A stretch of DNA of 31,289 nucleotides from a virus. Within the stretch, counting starts at the first letter, position 1. Each line of letters starts with the position of its first letter. Positions 5,686-15,262 of this stretch are shown one piece after another. The translations under genes and the position numbers were made by a program. The stretch lies in the IMG/VR virus record IMGVR_UViG_3300006870_000047, positions 1 through 31,289 of that record; one strand, written 5' to 3'. Under the pieces are notes generated by a model. It was not told where the DNA came from and searched no databases. It was given only the letters and a program-made list of their open reading frames with translations.

Positions 5686-8140
5686 CCGGTGGGAAAGGAA
5701 CAAACGGTTAGTCTCTGACTACAAGCTTTACAACAATGAGATAGATCAGGATGATTTTGTTAGATGGTGTCAGCCTTACGGAATTGACGTAGGTCAGTAC
5801 CAAGAGGAGGTAATGCCTTTTAACAAGATTCCTAACAAAGCCAATATTCTTATTGGTGAAGAGATTATTCGCGGAGAATCCTACAAACCACTCTTGATAT
5901 CTCAGAAGGATATTATAGAGAAGACTGATGAAATGAGAAAACTTACTAAAGAGTATGTAGACTCTGAGATAATGAAAGCTATGGAGAAAGCTCGAATGAT
6001 GATGGGAGAAATTAGTGAAGAAGAATATCAAGAACTAGAAGAAAGCTATCGTACACAATATACACCTGAAGATCTCAATCATAATGAATTCCTTACTCAA
6101 AAAGAGATCTTTGCTTCTAAAGTTCTAGAGTACGCTAAATATGATCAGAAGATCAAGGCTCAGAAGAACTTAGGATTTAAACACACTATTATATCTGATA
6201 TGGAGTGTGTATGGGTAGGTATCGACAGAGGTAAGCCAATGATTAAAGTTGTCAACCCTCTAAACCTATTCTTTCAAAAAGGTCCAGAAGTGGAGTATAT
6301 TCAAGATGGAGATTTTGCAGGAGAGAGACTGTTAATGACTAGATTTGACGTACTAGATAAGTATGGAGATCGCATGTCAAAAGAAGATAGGGATAAGTTT
6401 GAGCGTCCGTTCTATACTAGAGAAGGCGGCTCACTAACTAAGGCAATTGATCCACAGTTTGAAAAGACATTAGATTACCTTACTCCTAGAGCATTTGCAT
6501 CAGCAGAGAAACTAGATGATGAAGGCATTGGACAATACGCTTCTGATTTCTCATTCAAGACAACTCTTGATCTTGTAGAGGTTATGCACGTAGAATGGAA
6601 AACTCAGAGAAGAGTATTCTTTTTGACTCGATATAATGACTTCGGAGACGCTGATGTTAAGATCGTAGATGAGCAATTTCCAATTCCTTCAGAAGCTACT
6701 AAAGTGAAAATGACCAACAAGTTTGGAGTAGACACTATCAGATATGAATGGATGGATCCGCTTACACAGACCCCAGTCTTCGCAGAAGAAGTATGGATTC
6801 CACGTATCTGGGAGGGAACTAGAATTGAAGGAGATATCTATCTTGATGTAAGAGAAAAACCTAACCAGCCAATATCTATAGACGATCCTTATCGTTGCGC
6901 GAAACTAGGTTATGTGGGTAGAGTTTATACGTCTACTAATGCTAAATCTATTTCTTTGTTATCTAGAATGCGACCATTTCAGATGATGTACTTTGTCGCA
7001 ATGCACCAGCTAAGCAAACTACTATCACAAAATCAAGGTAAGCAGCTTATTATTGACCAAGCCCAGACACCCAATTTTGATGACGCTTTTGGTAGAAGCG
7101 ATACAATGATGCAGCTATTTTACCAGTCAAAGGGTTTGATATTCATTAACTCTATGAGCAATAGTCAAGGAGGAGCAATGCCTTCTAATAGAGGTGCTGC
7201 TGTAGACGCAGTAGATATGTCGACGACAGCTGACATTCTAAATCTTACTGCTCTGTGTGATTGGTTAGATGAGCAAATCGGACAGTCCGCAGGAATATCA
7301 AAAGAGCGCGAAGGCCAGATCCAAAAATACACTAACGCTACTGATAATCAGCAGGCGATAGCCCAATCTTCATACATTACAGAAGTATACTTTAATCTTC
7401 ATAATGAGCTGTGGGCGCATGTGATGAATCAATACCTTTCGGTATTTACTACGTGGGCTAAGAACTGGTTCGAGATGAACCCAGCTCAGAAAGAAATGAT
7501 GCTTCAGTATGTATTAGACAATGGTTCTATTCAAATGCTCAAGATAGATTCAAAGTTCTTAGAAGCTTCTGAATACGGAATCTTCATCGAGGTTGGATCT
7601 TCAGCAGAAGAATACAAGTCTAAAATGGAGCAATACATCCTACCTCTGATCCAGAATCAAATGGAAGGTGCAGAAGTAGTATCTGAAATTCTTAAAGCAA
7701 GAAGAGATGGTACATCGCCTGAAAAGATTCACCAAATGATTCAAGTACTGACTGATAAATACCAGCAGCGTAGAATGGAAACTGAGCAGGCTCAGACAGA
7801 ACGTCAGCAGGAAATGCTTAAGGCTCAAGAGCAATTGGCTCAACAAGAACACGAAAGAGATCTTGAGAAGATTATGTTGCAAGAAGAACTTCAGAAAGAG
7901 CGTGAGATTGCAGTTAATACAATCAAAACCTTCTCTTGGAATCCTGATAAGGATATGAACGAGAACAGCGTTCCTGATGTTGTAGAGGTAGCAAACCTTC
8001 AACTTAAAAAAGATTTCGAGGAAAGTAAGCTTAAAATGGACAAAGCTAAATTAGAGCAGCAGAAGAAAGAACATGACGATAAAATGAAGCTCGAAAACAA
8101 GAAATTAAAACAAGCAAAATCCACAAAATCTAGCAGCTAA
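5570..8140 (+). CDS. portal protein (crAss-like)
   Basis: This 856-residue protein would form the dodecameric ring at the capsid vertex through which DNA passes and on which the tail is built. Position immediately after terL, large size and sequence character match crAss-like portals: an early AKWGRQYMD segment (residues 20-28), a central region with NKANILIGEE, a KVVNPLNLFFQKGP segment, and the stem/crown region rich in aromatic residues. Residues from about 715 onward are a long Gln/Glu/Lys-rich coiled coil running almost to the C-terminus, longer than needed for a portal barrel and perhaps internal in the virion. The start at ATG 5570 lies inside terL; a later in-frame ATG at 5648 would reduce the overlap but would cut into the conserved-looking N-terminus, so I prefer 5570. 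Confidence 0.9.
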   Translation: MQTDILKHKISQRKKLANDAKWGRQYMDHISPVYLGNSSRWERNKRLVSDYKLYNNEIDQDDFVRWCQPYGIDVGQYQEEVMPFNKIPNKANILIGEEIIRGESYKPLLISQKDIIEKTDEMRKLTKEYVDSEIMKAMEKARMMMGEISEEEYQELEESYRTQYTPEDLNHNEFLTQKEIFASKVLEYAKYDQKIKAQKNLGFKHTIISDMECVWVGIDRGKPMIKVVNPLNLFFQKGPEVEYIQDGDFAGERLLMTRFDVLDKYGDRMSKEDRDKFERPFYTREGGSLTKAIDPQFEKTLDYLTPRAFASAEKLDDEGIGQYASDFSFKTTLDLVEVMHVEWKTQRRVFFLTRYNDFGDADVKIVDEQFPIPSEATKVKMTNKFGVDTIRYEWMDPLTQTPVFAEEVWIPRIWEGTRIEGDIYLDVREKPNQPISIDDPYRCAKLGYVGRVYTSTNAKSISLLSRMRPFQMMYFVAMHQLSKLLSQNQGKQLIIDQAQTPNFDDAFGRSDTMMQLFYQSKGLIFINSMSNSQGGAMPSNRGAAVDAVDMSTTADILNLTALCDWLDEQIGQSAGISKEREGQIQKYTNATDNQQAIAQSSYITEVYFNLHNELWAHVMNQYLSVFTTWAKNWFEMNPAQKEMMLQYVLDNGSIQMLKIDSKFLEASEYGIFIEVGSSAEEYKSKMEQYILPLIQNQMEGAEVVSEILKARRDGTSPEKIHQMIQVLTDKYQQRRMETEQAQTERQQEMLKAQEQLAQQEHERDLEKIMLQEELQKEREIAVNTIKTFSWNPDKDMNENSVPDVVEVANLQLKKDFEESKLKMDKAKLEQQKKEHDDKMKLENKKLKQAKSTKSSS

Positions 8141-8144
8141 GCAG

Positions 8145-8165
8145 ACCTGTATGTTTAAAACAGGT
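8145..8165 (+). terminator. weak hairpin after the portal gene, possible terminator or processing site
   Basis: ACCTGT (8145-8150) pairs with ACAGGT (8160-8165) around a nine-base loop, five bases after the portal stop codon. There is no U-tract directly after it; T-rich sequence only begins about 40 bases later. The 90-base gap between portal and scaffold genes is very A/T-rich (TTTAAAATATTTTTTTAATA region, 8201-8220) and may carry a promoter for the capsid genes, though I cannot match a consensus. Confidence 0.35.
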
Positions 8166-8230
8166 ATGTTATAGATGTGCAAAATAACCACAAAACCAAA
8201 TTTTTAAAATATTTTTTTAATAAATACATT

Positions 8231-9376
8231 ATGGATAATAACAACCCAAAGTTTGGATTTGAGATGGTAGATGACAATAATCCTTTTGGGGAGGGCGGCT
8301 TCGCGGTCGAACTTCCCGAGGACATGGACATCACACCTCCTGCTGATGATTCTCAAGATCCTCCACAAACGGAGCCTATTGACGAACCTCAGGACCCTCA
8401 AAACGTAGCTGATCCTGCCCAAGACACTCCCCCTGTCGACGACAATGATCCTACTCCTCCAAACGACGACACTCCAGATGATGCTGGAGATTATAGTGAT
8501 CTCTTCAAAAATCACTTTCAGCTTTTGCAAAAAGCCGGATTGGTTTATGATGATTCATTGCAATTAGATGAAACAGCATCAAATTTTGAAGAAGTTCTAT
8601 TAAAGAATGAGATGGCCCGTAACAATATGGTAGCCGCTCAACTACTCGAATCTCTACCAGAGAAACTTCGAGCCATTGTAGATTATGGGTTAGACGGCGG
8701 AAAAGATCTAGACCAATTTTTTCAAGCCGAAAAACGCATAGAGGAATTTAACTACGATGTTAGTAAGCCCGAGGAGCAAGAGATTCTCGTTAGAGAGTAT
8801 CTAAAATCTAAAGGGAATAATGACTTCGCAGTGAATGCCATTGTTGACCGCCTTAAGGATGACGACAAACTTGCCGACGAAGCAAACACTGCTTTTCAAA
8901 CTATGAAGCAGGCTTTTGAACAGGAAAGACAAACTCTTTTAGAAAACCAAAAAACAGCGAAACAACAACAAGAGCAGCGCAATAGAGAAAAGCACGAAGG
9001 TGTTGTTACCTATTTAAAGGCTCAAGACAAATGGACTTCCAAAGCTCAGGAAGAAGTTTATAGCAAGATTTATAAACCTGATGAGCAATACAGTGGTAAT
9101 TCGTACGTAGGTGCAGTAATGAGCAAGATTTACGATACCCCCGAATTTCTTGTCCAATTTACAAAACTTATTACTGACCAGTTCGATTTTGAGAAAGGAT
9201 TCAATTTGGAGAGTACCCAAGAGACTCAGAATAATATCAAGACTGGTATTAGGAATCAATTAGGTGCTTTACTCCAACAGAGTTCTACTCCAACTAATTA
9301 CAGTAACAAACAGAAAACACAAATTGATTGGTCTAACACAGAAGCGGCTTTACCAGGATTAGACAAATGGTATTAA
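8231..9376 (+). CDS. probable capsid scaffolding protein
   Basis: ATG 8231 is used; an in-frame GTG at 8177 would add 18 basic residues encoded by the A/T-rich leader and seems less likely. The product has 381 residues. Residues about 15-85 are an acidic, proline-rich, low-complexity arm (repeats of DPP, DDTP and QDP type), followed by a helical region and a Gln/Glu/Lys coiled coil near residues 235-260. The C-terminal part has an ordered stretch ending in DWSNTEAALPGLDKWY. An acidic, coiled-coil protein encoded between portal and major capsid protein is the classic arrangement for a scaffold that guides capsid assembly and is then removed. I see no protease motif in it. The assignment is from position and composition. 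Confidence 0.7.
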   Translation: MDNNNPKFGFEMVDDNNPFGEGGFAVELPEDMDITPPADDSQDPPQTEPIDEPQDPQNVADPAQDTPPVDDNDPTPPNDDTPDDAGDYSDLFKNHFQLLQKAGLVYDDSLQLDETASNFEEVLLKNEMARNNMVAAQLLESLPEKLRAIVDYGLDGGKDLDQFFQAEKRIEEFNYDVSKPEEQEILVREYLKSKGNNDFAVNAIVDRLKDDDKLADEANTAFQTMKQAFEQERQTLLENQKTAKQQQEQRNREKHEGVVTYLKAQDKWTSKAQEEVYSKIYKPDEQYSGNSYVGAVMSKIYDTPEFLVQFTKLITDQFDFEKGFNLESTQETQNNIKTGIRNQLGALLQQSSTPTNYSNKQKTQIDWSNTEAALPGLDKWY

Positions 9377-9398
9377 GCCGTTAAAATTTTAATTAACG

Positions 9399-10934
9399 AT
9401 GACTAAAAGTAACGGACAATTAGCGGTTCAGTATTACCAAGGATTTGGTGGTAAGTCTTTCGACTCGAACCATTACGCTGACGCTTTCCGTGGTAGCGCT
9501 CCACATCACTTTGGTATGCAGGTATCTAAAATCTTTACCGCTATCAATAAATATGAGCACCGCGTACTTAACAACTTGACCTATGGTCGTGGAATGTACG
9601 AAGTGATTCAGGACGATGTGTACAAGTGGACTATCGCAGGAGACTCTCTCGTAGAATTCAGAATTACAGAACTGCTCGAATCAGGTAACAATTATCCAGG
9701 TCGTGGACTCCAAGAGTTCCGTATCGCCGTGGATAAAGGCTGGATGGGAAAACCAGTCATGATTCAGTTCGAGGATAACAGTATGCCTCGCGCTCAGATT
9801 ATGGAAGATCCTATTAAAGTAGGAGATTCTTACTACTATACATTGAGACTTGAAACAGACGATCCAAACGTATGGCTCGATCCTGCTAACATTCAGGTTG
9901 GAAAAGTTGTTATCGACGCCGGTACAGCGATCCAGAACGAGATGAACCAAGACGCTGCTGGCGGATACTACGGTTCTCAGATGGATCTCCAGTGCCAGAT
10001 TGGTGCGGTAGCTCGTGAGTTTTCCATCACAGACAAAGTTATCCGTAAGGAGCTTGCTGCTGTACGCGAGAAGCGTAACTTGAATTCTATTCCTCAGCAT
10101 TCTCGTACTTCTGAAGGATATGCATTTGCTATCCGTCAAGGAGACAAGATTATTCCTCGTGGTGCATTCATCACTATGGCTGAGGCTCACCTACTTGAAG
10201 CGACTGACATGGATATTGAGGTATCTATGAAGTTTGGTCGTAAGAGTAGATTCCAGGACCCTACTACAGGATACGTTCTGAAAACCGCTCCGGGTTGGAG
10301 ACAGTTGGTTCTCGATGGCCACGTATTTTACCAGAATGGTTCTTTGACTGCTCAGCAGCTTGAGGACTACTTGCATGGTATTTTCCTACATCGTGTTGGT
10401 GCCAAAGATCGTAAGATCAAGTTGGGCACTGGGGAAGGAGGACGCCGTATGTTCCACCAGATTCTTTCTGATGAGGCAAACAGCTTCATGACTCTCGATA
10501 CCAATTACATTGGTAAAGCGTCATCTCCTTGGAACAGTAATGCTTTGTCATACGGATTCCAGTTCACCAAATTTATCGCTACTAACGGTATTGAGGTTGA
10601 GTTGATCCACGATCCTATGGCAGACGACCATCACTGGTGTAAAACTAAGCACCCAGACGATCCTAAATTCACAGTTGATTCTTTCCGTTTCGATATCTAC
10701 GATTTCGGTGAGACAATGAGCTTGGGAAGCAACATGAAAATGGTAATCGAAGAAGGTGTAGATCTCTACGCTTATGTTGCCAACGTTGTTGATCCTAAAA
10801 CTGGCGCTGTGAATAACGGTAGTCGCGTGGCTAGCTTTGACAAAGGTGTAAGCATCCGTCGTGAGCGTTCTGGTTCACTTTGGATTTGTGATACATCTCG
10901 TTGTGGTTCTATCATCTACGACCCAGAAGCATAA
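9399..10934 (+). CDS. major capsid protein (HK97-type, crAss-like)
   Basis: The 511-residue protein sits just downstream of the scaffold, the expected place for the shell protein. The N-terminus (QYYQGFGGKSFDSNHYADAF, residues 9-28) is followed by an HHFGMQVSKIF segment, which I recognise as typical of crAss-like capsid proteins. The later parts alternate beta strands and short helices as in the HK97 fold, with a P-loop-like ETDDPNVWLDPANIQVG region near residues 152-168. Codon choice is clearly different from the fibre genes (frequent CGT, GGT, CTC and GAC codons), as expected for one of the most abundant proteins of the infection. The leader before ATG 9399 is A/T-rich with no Shine-Dalgarno sequence. 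It is a plausible client of the phage chaperonin. Confidence 0.9.
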   Translation: MTKSNGQLAVQYYQGFGGKSFDSNHYADAFRGSAPHHFGMQVSKIFTAINKYEHRVLNNLTYGRGMYEVIQDDVYKWTIAGDSLVEFRITELLESGNNYPGRGLQEFRIAVDKGWMGKPVMIQFEDNSMPRAQIMEDPIKVGDSYYYTLRLETDDPNVWLDPANIQVGKVVIDAGTAIQNEMNQDAAGGYYGSQMDLQCQIGAVAREFSITDKVIRKELAAVREKRNLNSIPQHSRTSEGYAFAIRQGDKIIPRGAFITMAEAHLLEATDMDIEVSMKFGRKSRFQDPTTGYVLKTAPGWRQLVLDGHVFYQNGSLTAQQLEDYLHGIFLHRVGAKDRKIKLGTGEGGRRMFHQILSDEANSFMTLDTNYIGKASSPWNSNALSYGFQFTKFIATNGIEVELIHDPMADDHHWCKTKHPDDPKFTVDSFRFDIYDFGETMSLGSNMKMVIEEGVDLYAYVANVVDPKTGAVNNGSRVASFDKGVSIRRERSGSLWICDTSRCGSIIYDPEA

Positions 10935-10949
10935 TCACAAAAATAAATA

Positions 10950-12038
10950 ATGACTTTAGATTACTTATCTAACATAGAAGAGAAACTAAAGAGCAGTACG
11001 ACCGGGCCCAAAGGACCTGGTCGTGTTGCTATTATACGATCAGTTTTTCGCCCCTCCGCTCAAGGAAGACATAAAAGGACATTACATAACGGGCAGTTAG
11101 CTGAACAGAATCGCGCTATTGGTGCGGCAGTTCATTTTAGTCCTTCTCTTTCAATCAGCAGGAGACAACTTAATACAGGTTTTTGGGAGACCATTGAAAA
11201 TCCCTATAAAACAGCGTCTTACGAACAATCAGAACTTCCTACTATTTGGAAGGAACGCGAGATCTGGAAGAGAGAAAAGATCACCATTCAAGAATATCTT
11301 GAGATTAAATATGGTAAAGATCCTGGTTTCTTCACTTCACAACCAGCAGACCTATGGGGTCAGCGTAAATCTACAAAGCCCACATACCTTCAATCCTTTC
11401 GTTATCCACTACCGGATGGCGCAACCGTCCTTAACTTGGACAATGAGAAGGATGAAATTATGTATTTGCTAGCATTGAAGTCTTCCAAAATTGCTAACTC
11501 CTCTGCAGAAGTTAATCCGCTAAAGCATACTCACTACGTTTCTAAAGTAAATGAAGGAGAGTTAGCTAAAGCTAAAAAGACTGAAATGTACGAAGACGCT
11601 ATCTATCGTCTACACAAAATTAAGAATGAGTATGATTCTGAAACAGTTAAACGTTTTGCAATCAATCTTAACTTGGTTAAAGACGATGACGTAGCTCCTC
11701 GCTCTCTTAAGAATAAGTTGAGTGACTACTTGAATGACAAACAGTACAAAGAGGAAAACATTAAAACGTTCTTCGATTTGTATGAAATGTTTGAAGGCAA
11801 TGAGAATGAGAAATATAGATTCGAAACTATGTATCTCGTTAAAACATTAGCTAATAAACGTATTATCACGGTAACAAAAGGAAGCTACACTTGGGGTAAC
11901 GCTCCAGATCAATCTGTACAAAAGCTGGGCATTTCTGAAGCATCTGTTATAGAGTTCCTCATGGATCCTGATGCTCTAGAATGGAGAGAAAAACTCTGCG
12001 AAGAACTAAAGTCAAAAACTGGAATAGTTTTAAATTAA
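10950..12038 (+). CDS. virion structural protein downstream of major capsid protein, unknown role
   Basis: This 362-residue protein starts fifteen bases after the capsid gene and ends one base before the next start. The N-terminal region is basic (RSVFRPSAQGRHKRTLHNG, around residues 30-48), with a GPKGPGR stretch before it; the middle and C-terminal parts are helical and highly charged, with many Lys and Glu residues. No domain is recognised. It lies between the major capsid protein and a connector-like protein, and crAss-like phages encode a protein of similar size here, so a head or head-tail structural role is likely. A basic N-terminus could contact packaged DNA. Function otherwise unassigned. 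Confidence 0.65.
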   Translation: MTLDYLSNIEEKLKSSTTGPKGPGRVAIIRSVFRPSAQGRHKRTLHNGQLAEQNRAIGAAVHFSPSLSISRRQLNTGFWETIENPYKTASYEQSELPTIWKEREIWKREKITIQEYLEIKYGKDPGFFTSQPADLWGQRKSTKPTYLQSFRYPLPDGATVLNLDNEKDEIMYLLALKSSKIANSSAEVNPLKHTHYVSKVNEGELAKAKKTEMYEDAIYRLHKIKNEYDSETVKRFAINLNLVKDDDVAPRSLKNKLSDYLNDKQYKEENIKTFFDLYEMFEGNENEKYRFETMYLVKTLANKRIITVTKGSYTWGNAPDQSVQKLGISEASVIEFLMDPDALEWREKLCEELKSKTGIVLN

Positions 12039-12039
12039 A

Positions 12040-12774
12040 ATGCAAATAGAGTTATTACATTGGACATTCAAACGAAAGCTAGATAAAATAGCTTCGGGAG
12101 AATATCGAGACTTCAATCAAGCTGAAATTGACTCATTTCTTAATGAGGCAATAAACATCTTCGTTGAAACCAGATTTACTGGTAACAATGTCAAAGGAAC
12201 CTCAGTGGAGCAAGATCAGCAGAGAATTGATGAACTCTCTACCCTAGTGGTAAAGTCTCCATTAACTCAGCCGATGTTAACTCCTTATAGTTCCAATACA
12301 GATTTTGGAATTTACGAATTTAGATTAGGTGATCTTGCATTTGATTACCGCCATTATTTAGGTTCAAAAGTAAAAGTAAAAGACTGTGATACTCTCTTTG
12401 AAACAAAGATAGTGTCTCATAATCAAATAGCTAGATTTCTTCAGAATAGTACTTGGTCTCCTTCATCTAAATGGATGAGGACATTACTTACTTTTGGCGA
12501 ATCTACAACAAGTGATGGATCTTCGATCTTTGTTTATACAGATAAAGTATTTGAAATCGAAGGTTTATATCTGGATTATCTTCGTAATCCTGCAGAAGTC
12601 GCGGTATCCACGTACAATGATATTGACGGAAACCCCAAGACCAAAACAGAATGTGATCTTCCAGATGAGTATCACGAACAAATTGTTGATATCGCTGTGA
12701 AATTAGCAGCTGGTGTCATCGAGAATACTATAGGCTATCAATTAGCCGAAAATCAAATTAAAACAAATAATTAG
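12040..12774 (+). CDS. probable head-tail connector/adaptor protein
   Basis: The 244-residue protein begins with a helical segment containing DFNQAEIDSFLNEAINIFVE (residues 25-44) and ends with DLPDEYHEQIVDIAVKLAAG (around 208-227), a helix that resembles the C-terminal helices of phage head-tail adaptor and ring proteins. The middle is a beta-rich region. It is encoded one base after the previous gene and two bases before the next. The helix-beta-helix arrangement and the position in the head-to-tail block suggest a ring that docks under the portal, but no motif proves this. It ends in TAG, which supports the standard genetic code. Confidence 0.6.
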   Translation: MQIELLHWTFKRKLDKIASGEYRDFNQAEIDSFLNEAINIFVETRFTGNNVKGTSVEQDQQRIDELSTLVVKSPLTQPMLTPYSSNTDFGIYEFRLGDLAFDYRHYLGSKVKVKDCDTLFETKIVSHNQIARFLQNSTWSPSSKWMRTLLTFGESTTSDGSSIFVYTDKVFEIEGLYLDYLRNPAEVAVSTYNDIDGNPKTKTECDLPDEYHEQIVDIAVKLAAGVIENTIGYQLAENQIKTNN

Positions 12775-12776
12775 CA

Positions 12777-14216
12777 ATGGCTTTAATGAATAACACATTC
12801 AGCATGCAGCCTCGTCCAGAGAATATTCTGGTCGCTAGCGCCGACTCTGCACTTGCTTCTGGTACATTGGTTAACTCTGCTACAGGTGTAGTTAACTTGG
12901 CCGACGGACAAATCGGTTTGGTATCTGCTAAGCACGGACAAGGAGTCGCTTATAATACTTTTCTAACAGCTGGACAGACTGTGTCTGATGCGCGTTTCGT
13001 ACGCTTGGTACAAGGAACTCCTGGTTCTGCAGACCTTCGTACTAACAAAGGCAACCCAGCTAATGATCTACCTTACGTTCAATCTCAATTGATTGATGGT
13101 AAGTCTCCTGTAGTAGTTACAGGTAAGGTAGCTACCGTTCCTTCTTATTCAGCTTGGATGATTGGTGACGTAGCTGCTAACAACGGTTCTATCAGCACTG
13201 CTGATAGTACTGAATATTTGATGCACATCGCATTTACAGGCGTAAGAAACGATCGTGAGTTTTCCGTATCTGGAATTGAAACTCTCCCTGTTTCTTATAC
13301 TACTCCTAATTATACAGCACTCGGCCTTACATCTGGCCAAGCTCTTGATCAGCTGATCAAAAATGTTGCTTATCAAACAAACGTAAACTCTCGCATGTTG
13401 GGTGCAACTCAAGCTGCTGGAGATCGTGGTAATCGTAACATCCTCGCTTTGGCTATCAATGTTGGTGGTGGTGCCGGTGTTACAGGTACTCCTGTAACTA
13501 CTGCTGGTCAGCAGTCTGTAACTGTAGAGGACATCTCTACTGGTGCAGTGAGCAGCATCGCTGTATACTATGACGGTACTAACACTTACAGTGTTGACGT
13601 AGATGCTACAATGCAGCAGACCTTTGTAAACCTTATCGCTAACAGTACTCCACTGATAAATGCTTCAACAGTAGAGGTTATCAACCTCGCTACTGCCGGT
13701 GCTGCAGCTAATGCAGACGCGTTTATCCTGATTGGTACTGATGCTGAAACAGCTAGCGTAGTAGATACAGAGGAGCGTGTTAAAACTCGCATCCATGTTG
13801 GATTGGAGTACAACTTCAACTCTCTCAATCCTAATAAAGAAGAAGCTTCTGTAGCTTATGAAGGTGCTGGACAAGGCCGTAAATGGTTGCTCCGCTCTGA
13901 CCGCTACAATCAGTTGAATCAGTACACTCAGCAAAACCAGCCGAGAATGGAGTACTTCATTGATCCTCCTAAGTACGTCGATGCAACTAAGAACTATAAC
14001 GTATTCATTATTGAGAACGTTCGTGAGAATAACGTAAATTACTCTCACACAGCTTACAACCCTAGCAGAACTATCCTGTTGGTAGAAAACACTGGCACTC
14101 TTGGTACAGGCCTTTCTAACGTTGTAACTTCTTTGAACGCGATTGTAGATCCATGGTTGGATTCTGCAGAAACAGAATTTGTATTGAAAGCAGGTGGTGC
14201 GAACATCTTCGCATAA
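12777..14216 (+). CDS. abundant virion structural protein (capsid auxiliary or tail protein)
   Basis: This 479-residue protein shows the same highly expressed codon style as the major capsid protein. It is rich in Ala, Gly, Ser, Thr and Val and poor in Cys, with alternating beta segments. Early there is an LADGQIGLVS segment and an ARFVRLVQGTPGSADLRTN stretch; the last third holds a folded domain with MEYFIDPPKYVDATKNYNVF and a closing WLDSAETEFVLKAGG. It is immediately followed by a strong terminator, closing the capsid operon. Abundance and position suggest a capsid decoration or auxiliary protein, or a major tail component; I cannot choose between them. It is not recognisably a contractile sheath protein. 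Confidence 0.7.
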   Translation: MALMNNTFSMQPRPENILVASADSALASGTLVNSATGVVNLADGQIGLVSAKHGQGVAYNTFLTAGQTVSDARFVRLVQGTPGSADLRTNKGNPANDLPYVQSQLIDGKSPVVVTGKVATVPSYSAWMIGDVAANNGSISTADSTEYLMHIAFTGVRNDREFSVSGIETLPVSYTTPNYTALGLTSGQALDQLIKNVAYQTNVNSRMLGATQAAGDRGNRNILALAINVGGGAGVTGTPVTTAGQQSVTVEDISTGAVSSIAVYYDGTNTYSVDVDATMQQTFVNLIANSTPLINASTVEVINLATAGAAANADAFILIGTDAETASVVDTEERVKTRIHVGLEYNFNSLNPNKEEASVAYEGAGQGRKWLLRSDRYNQLNQYTQQNQPRMEYFIDPPKYVDATKNYNVFIIENVRENNVNYSHTAYNPSRTILLVENTGTLGTGLSNVVTSLNAIVDPWLDSAETEFVLKAGGANIFA

Positions 14217-14240
14217 TCACACATAATACTCAATATTATA

Positions 14241-14275
14241 GGGGTCTGAGGTCGGTTTCCTCCGGCCCCTTTTTT
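14241..14275 (+). terminator. strong intrinsic (rho-independent) terminator after the capsid block
   Basis: GGGGTCTGAGG (14241-14251) pairs with CCTCCGGCCCC (14259-14269) with one mismatch and one G-T pair around a seven-base loop, followed by six T residues (14270-14275). It lies 24 bases after the stop of the abundant structural protein and only 13 bases before the next start codon, so transcripts for downstream genes must come from read-through of this hairpin. Confidence 0.9.
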
Positions 14276-14288
14276 AATTATAAAAGAA

Positions 14289-15251
14289 ATGATTAAGACA
14301 CCAAAAGCTAGAAACTTTGTAAGACGATGGGTTGACTCTACTATTTTCGTAGATGGTACGACCACAACTTCTCACAGAGTTACTAACCGCACTGCGAATA
14401 ATGTCAGTCTTTACGAATTCATTCTTGCATATCTTTCAAGAGAAAGCATGTGTGATAACTACACTGGGTCAATTATTAGTGATTCAGAAGTTTATATTCC
14501 TGCGTCCGCATTTCTAACTTCTGCTACAAGTAGTAGAACTAACAACAGAAATATTGATTTATACGCGGCTATAAACACTGTAGTAGCAGATGGAGACATA
14601 TGCGACTTACCATTTTCAATAAACGCAGACACTTATACAGTGGACTTTCTTAAAACTCTTTATTTAGATTTGAGATTAGATTCTACTGAAATAAGTAAGC
14701 CGTTCTTGGCAAGACCTCAAAACATTCGTAGAAAGAATCCTAATGATGCTATTTCAATGAAGACTCTGATTGACAATTACGCCAAAGATATACTTGGAAT
14801 AGACTCTCTTCCTACAGCCACGATCACCCTTGATTACCTTGACCCAAATCAAGTAACAGTTACAATGACAGGCCTTAAATCTGATGGAGTTACTCCTATG
14901 GGAGCTGGGGATAAGTTTTATATGTGGGCAACATTTAATGGATTTACTTATGCATTCAATAGTGGAAATGCAATAGAGTGGGGCGATGCTTTTACAATAT
15001 CAGGACCATACCCAAGCGACTGGCAAATATTAGGTAATTTTTTAGCGGCATCGTCTATTGAAGACATTGGCGGAGGAAATGTAGGATTAGCAGACGCTTT
15101 TCAATTTTCAAAAAACGTCGGTGGATACGCAGAATATATTCATCCTATTACATTTACATATCGTGTATATGAAGATTTTGGATTACCGACTGAAAAATTT
15201 TCATACAGAATTTCCGATACTGTTCCAGTATTAGCAGGAGGAACCCGATAA
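14289..15251 (+). CDS. hypothetical virion/tail protein
   Basis: The protein has 320 residues and starts at ATG 14289 just after the terminator. The first half (to about residue 165) is helical and beta mixed with several Asn/Thr-rich stretches; the second half, from about DSLPTATITLDYL (175-187) on, looks like one or two beta-sandwich domains with alternating Thr/Val/Phe strands and a GAGDKFYMWATF segment. This is typical of phage tail or capsid surface proteins with immunoglobulin-like modules. No catalytic motif is seen. It precedes other proteins of the host-recognition block and probably belongs to the same structure, but the role is not known. Confidence 0.65.
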   Translation: MIKTPKARNFVRRWVDSTIFVDGTTTTSHRVTNRTANNVSLYEFILAYLSRESMCDNYTGSIISDSEVYIPASAFLTSATSSRTNNRNIDLYAAINTVVADGDICDLPFSINADTYTVDFLKTLYLDLRLDSTEISKPFLARPQNIRRKNPNDAISMKTLIDNYAKDILGIDSLPTATITLDYLDPNQVTVTMTGLKSDGVTPMGAGDKFYMWATFNGFTYAFNSGNAIEWGDAFTISGPYPSDWQILGNFLAASSIEDIGGGNVGLADAFQFSKNVGGYAEYIHPITFTYRVYEDFGLPTEKFSYRISDTVPVLAGGTR

Positions 15252-15262
15252 TATCAATTACT

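Noticed and set aside
12777-14216. Contractile tail sheath protein.
   Set aside because: Length and beta-rich composition would allow it, but I see no sheath signature and no baseplate or tube genes of a contractile tail nearby; crAss-like phages have short tails.
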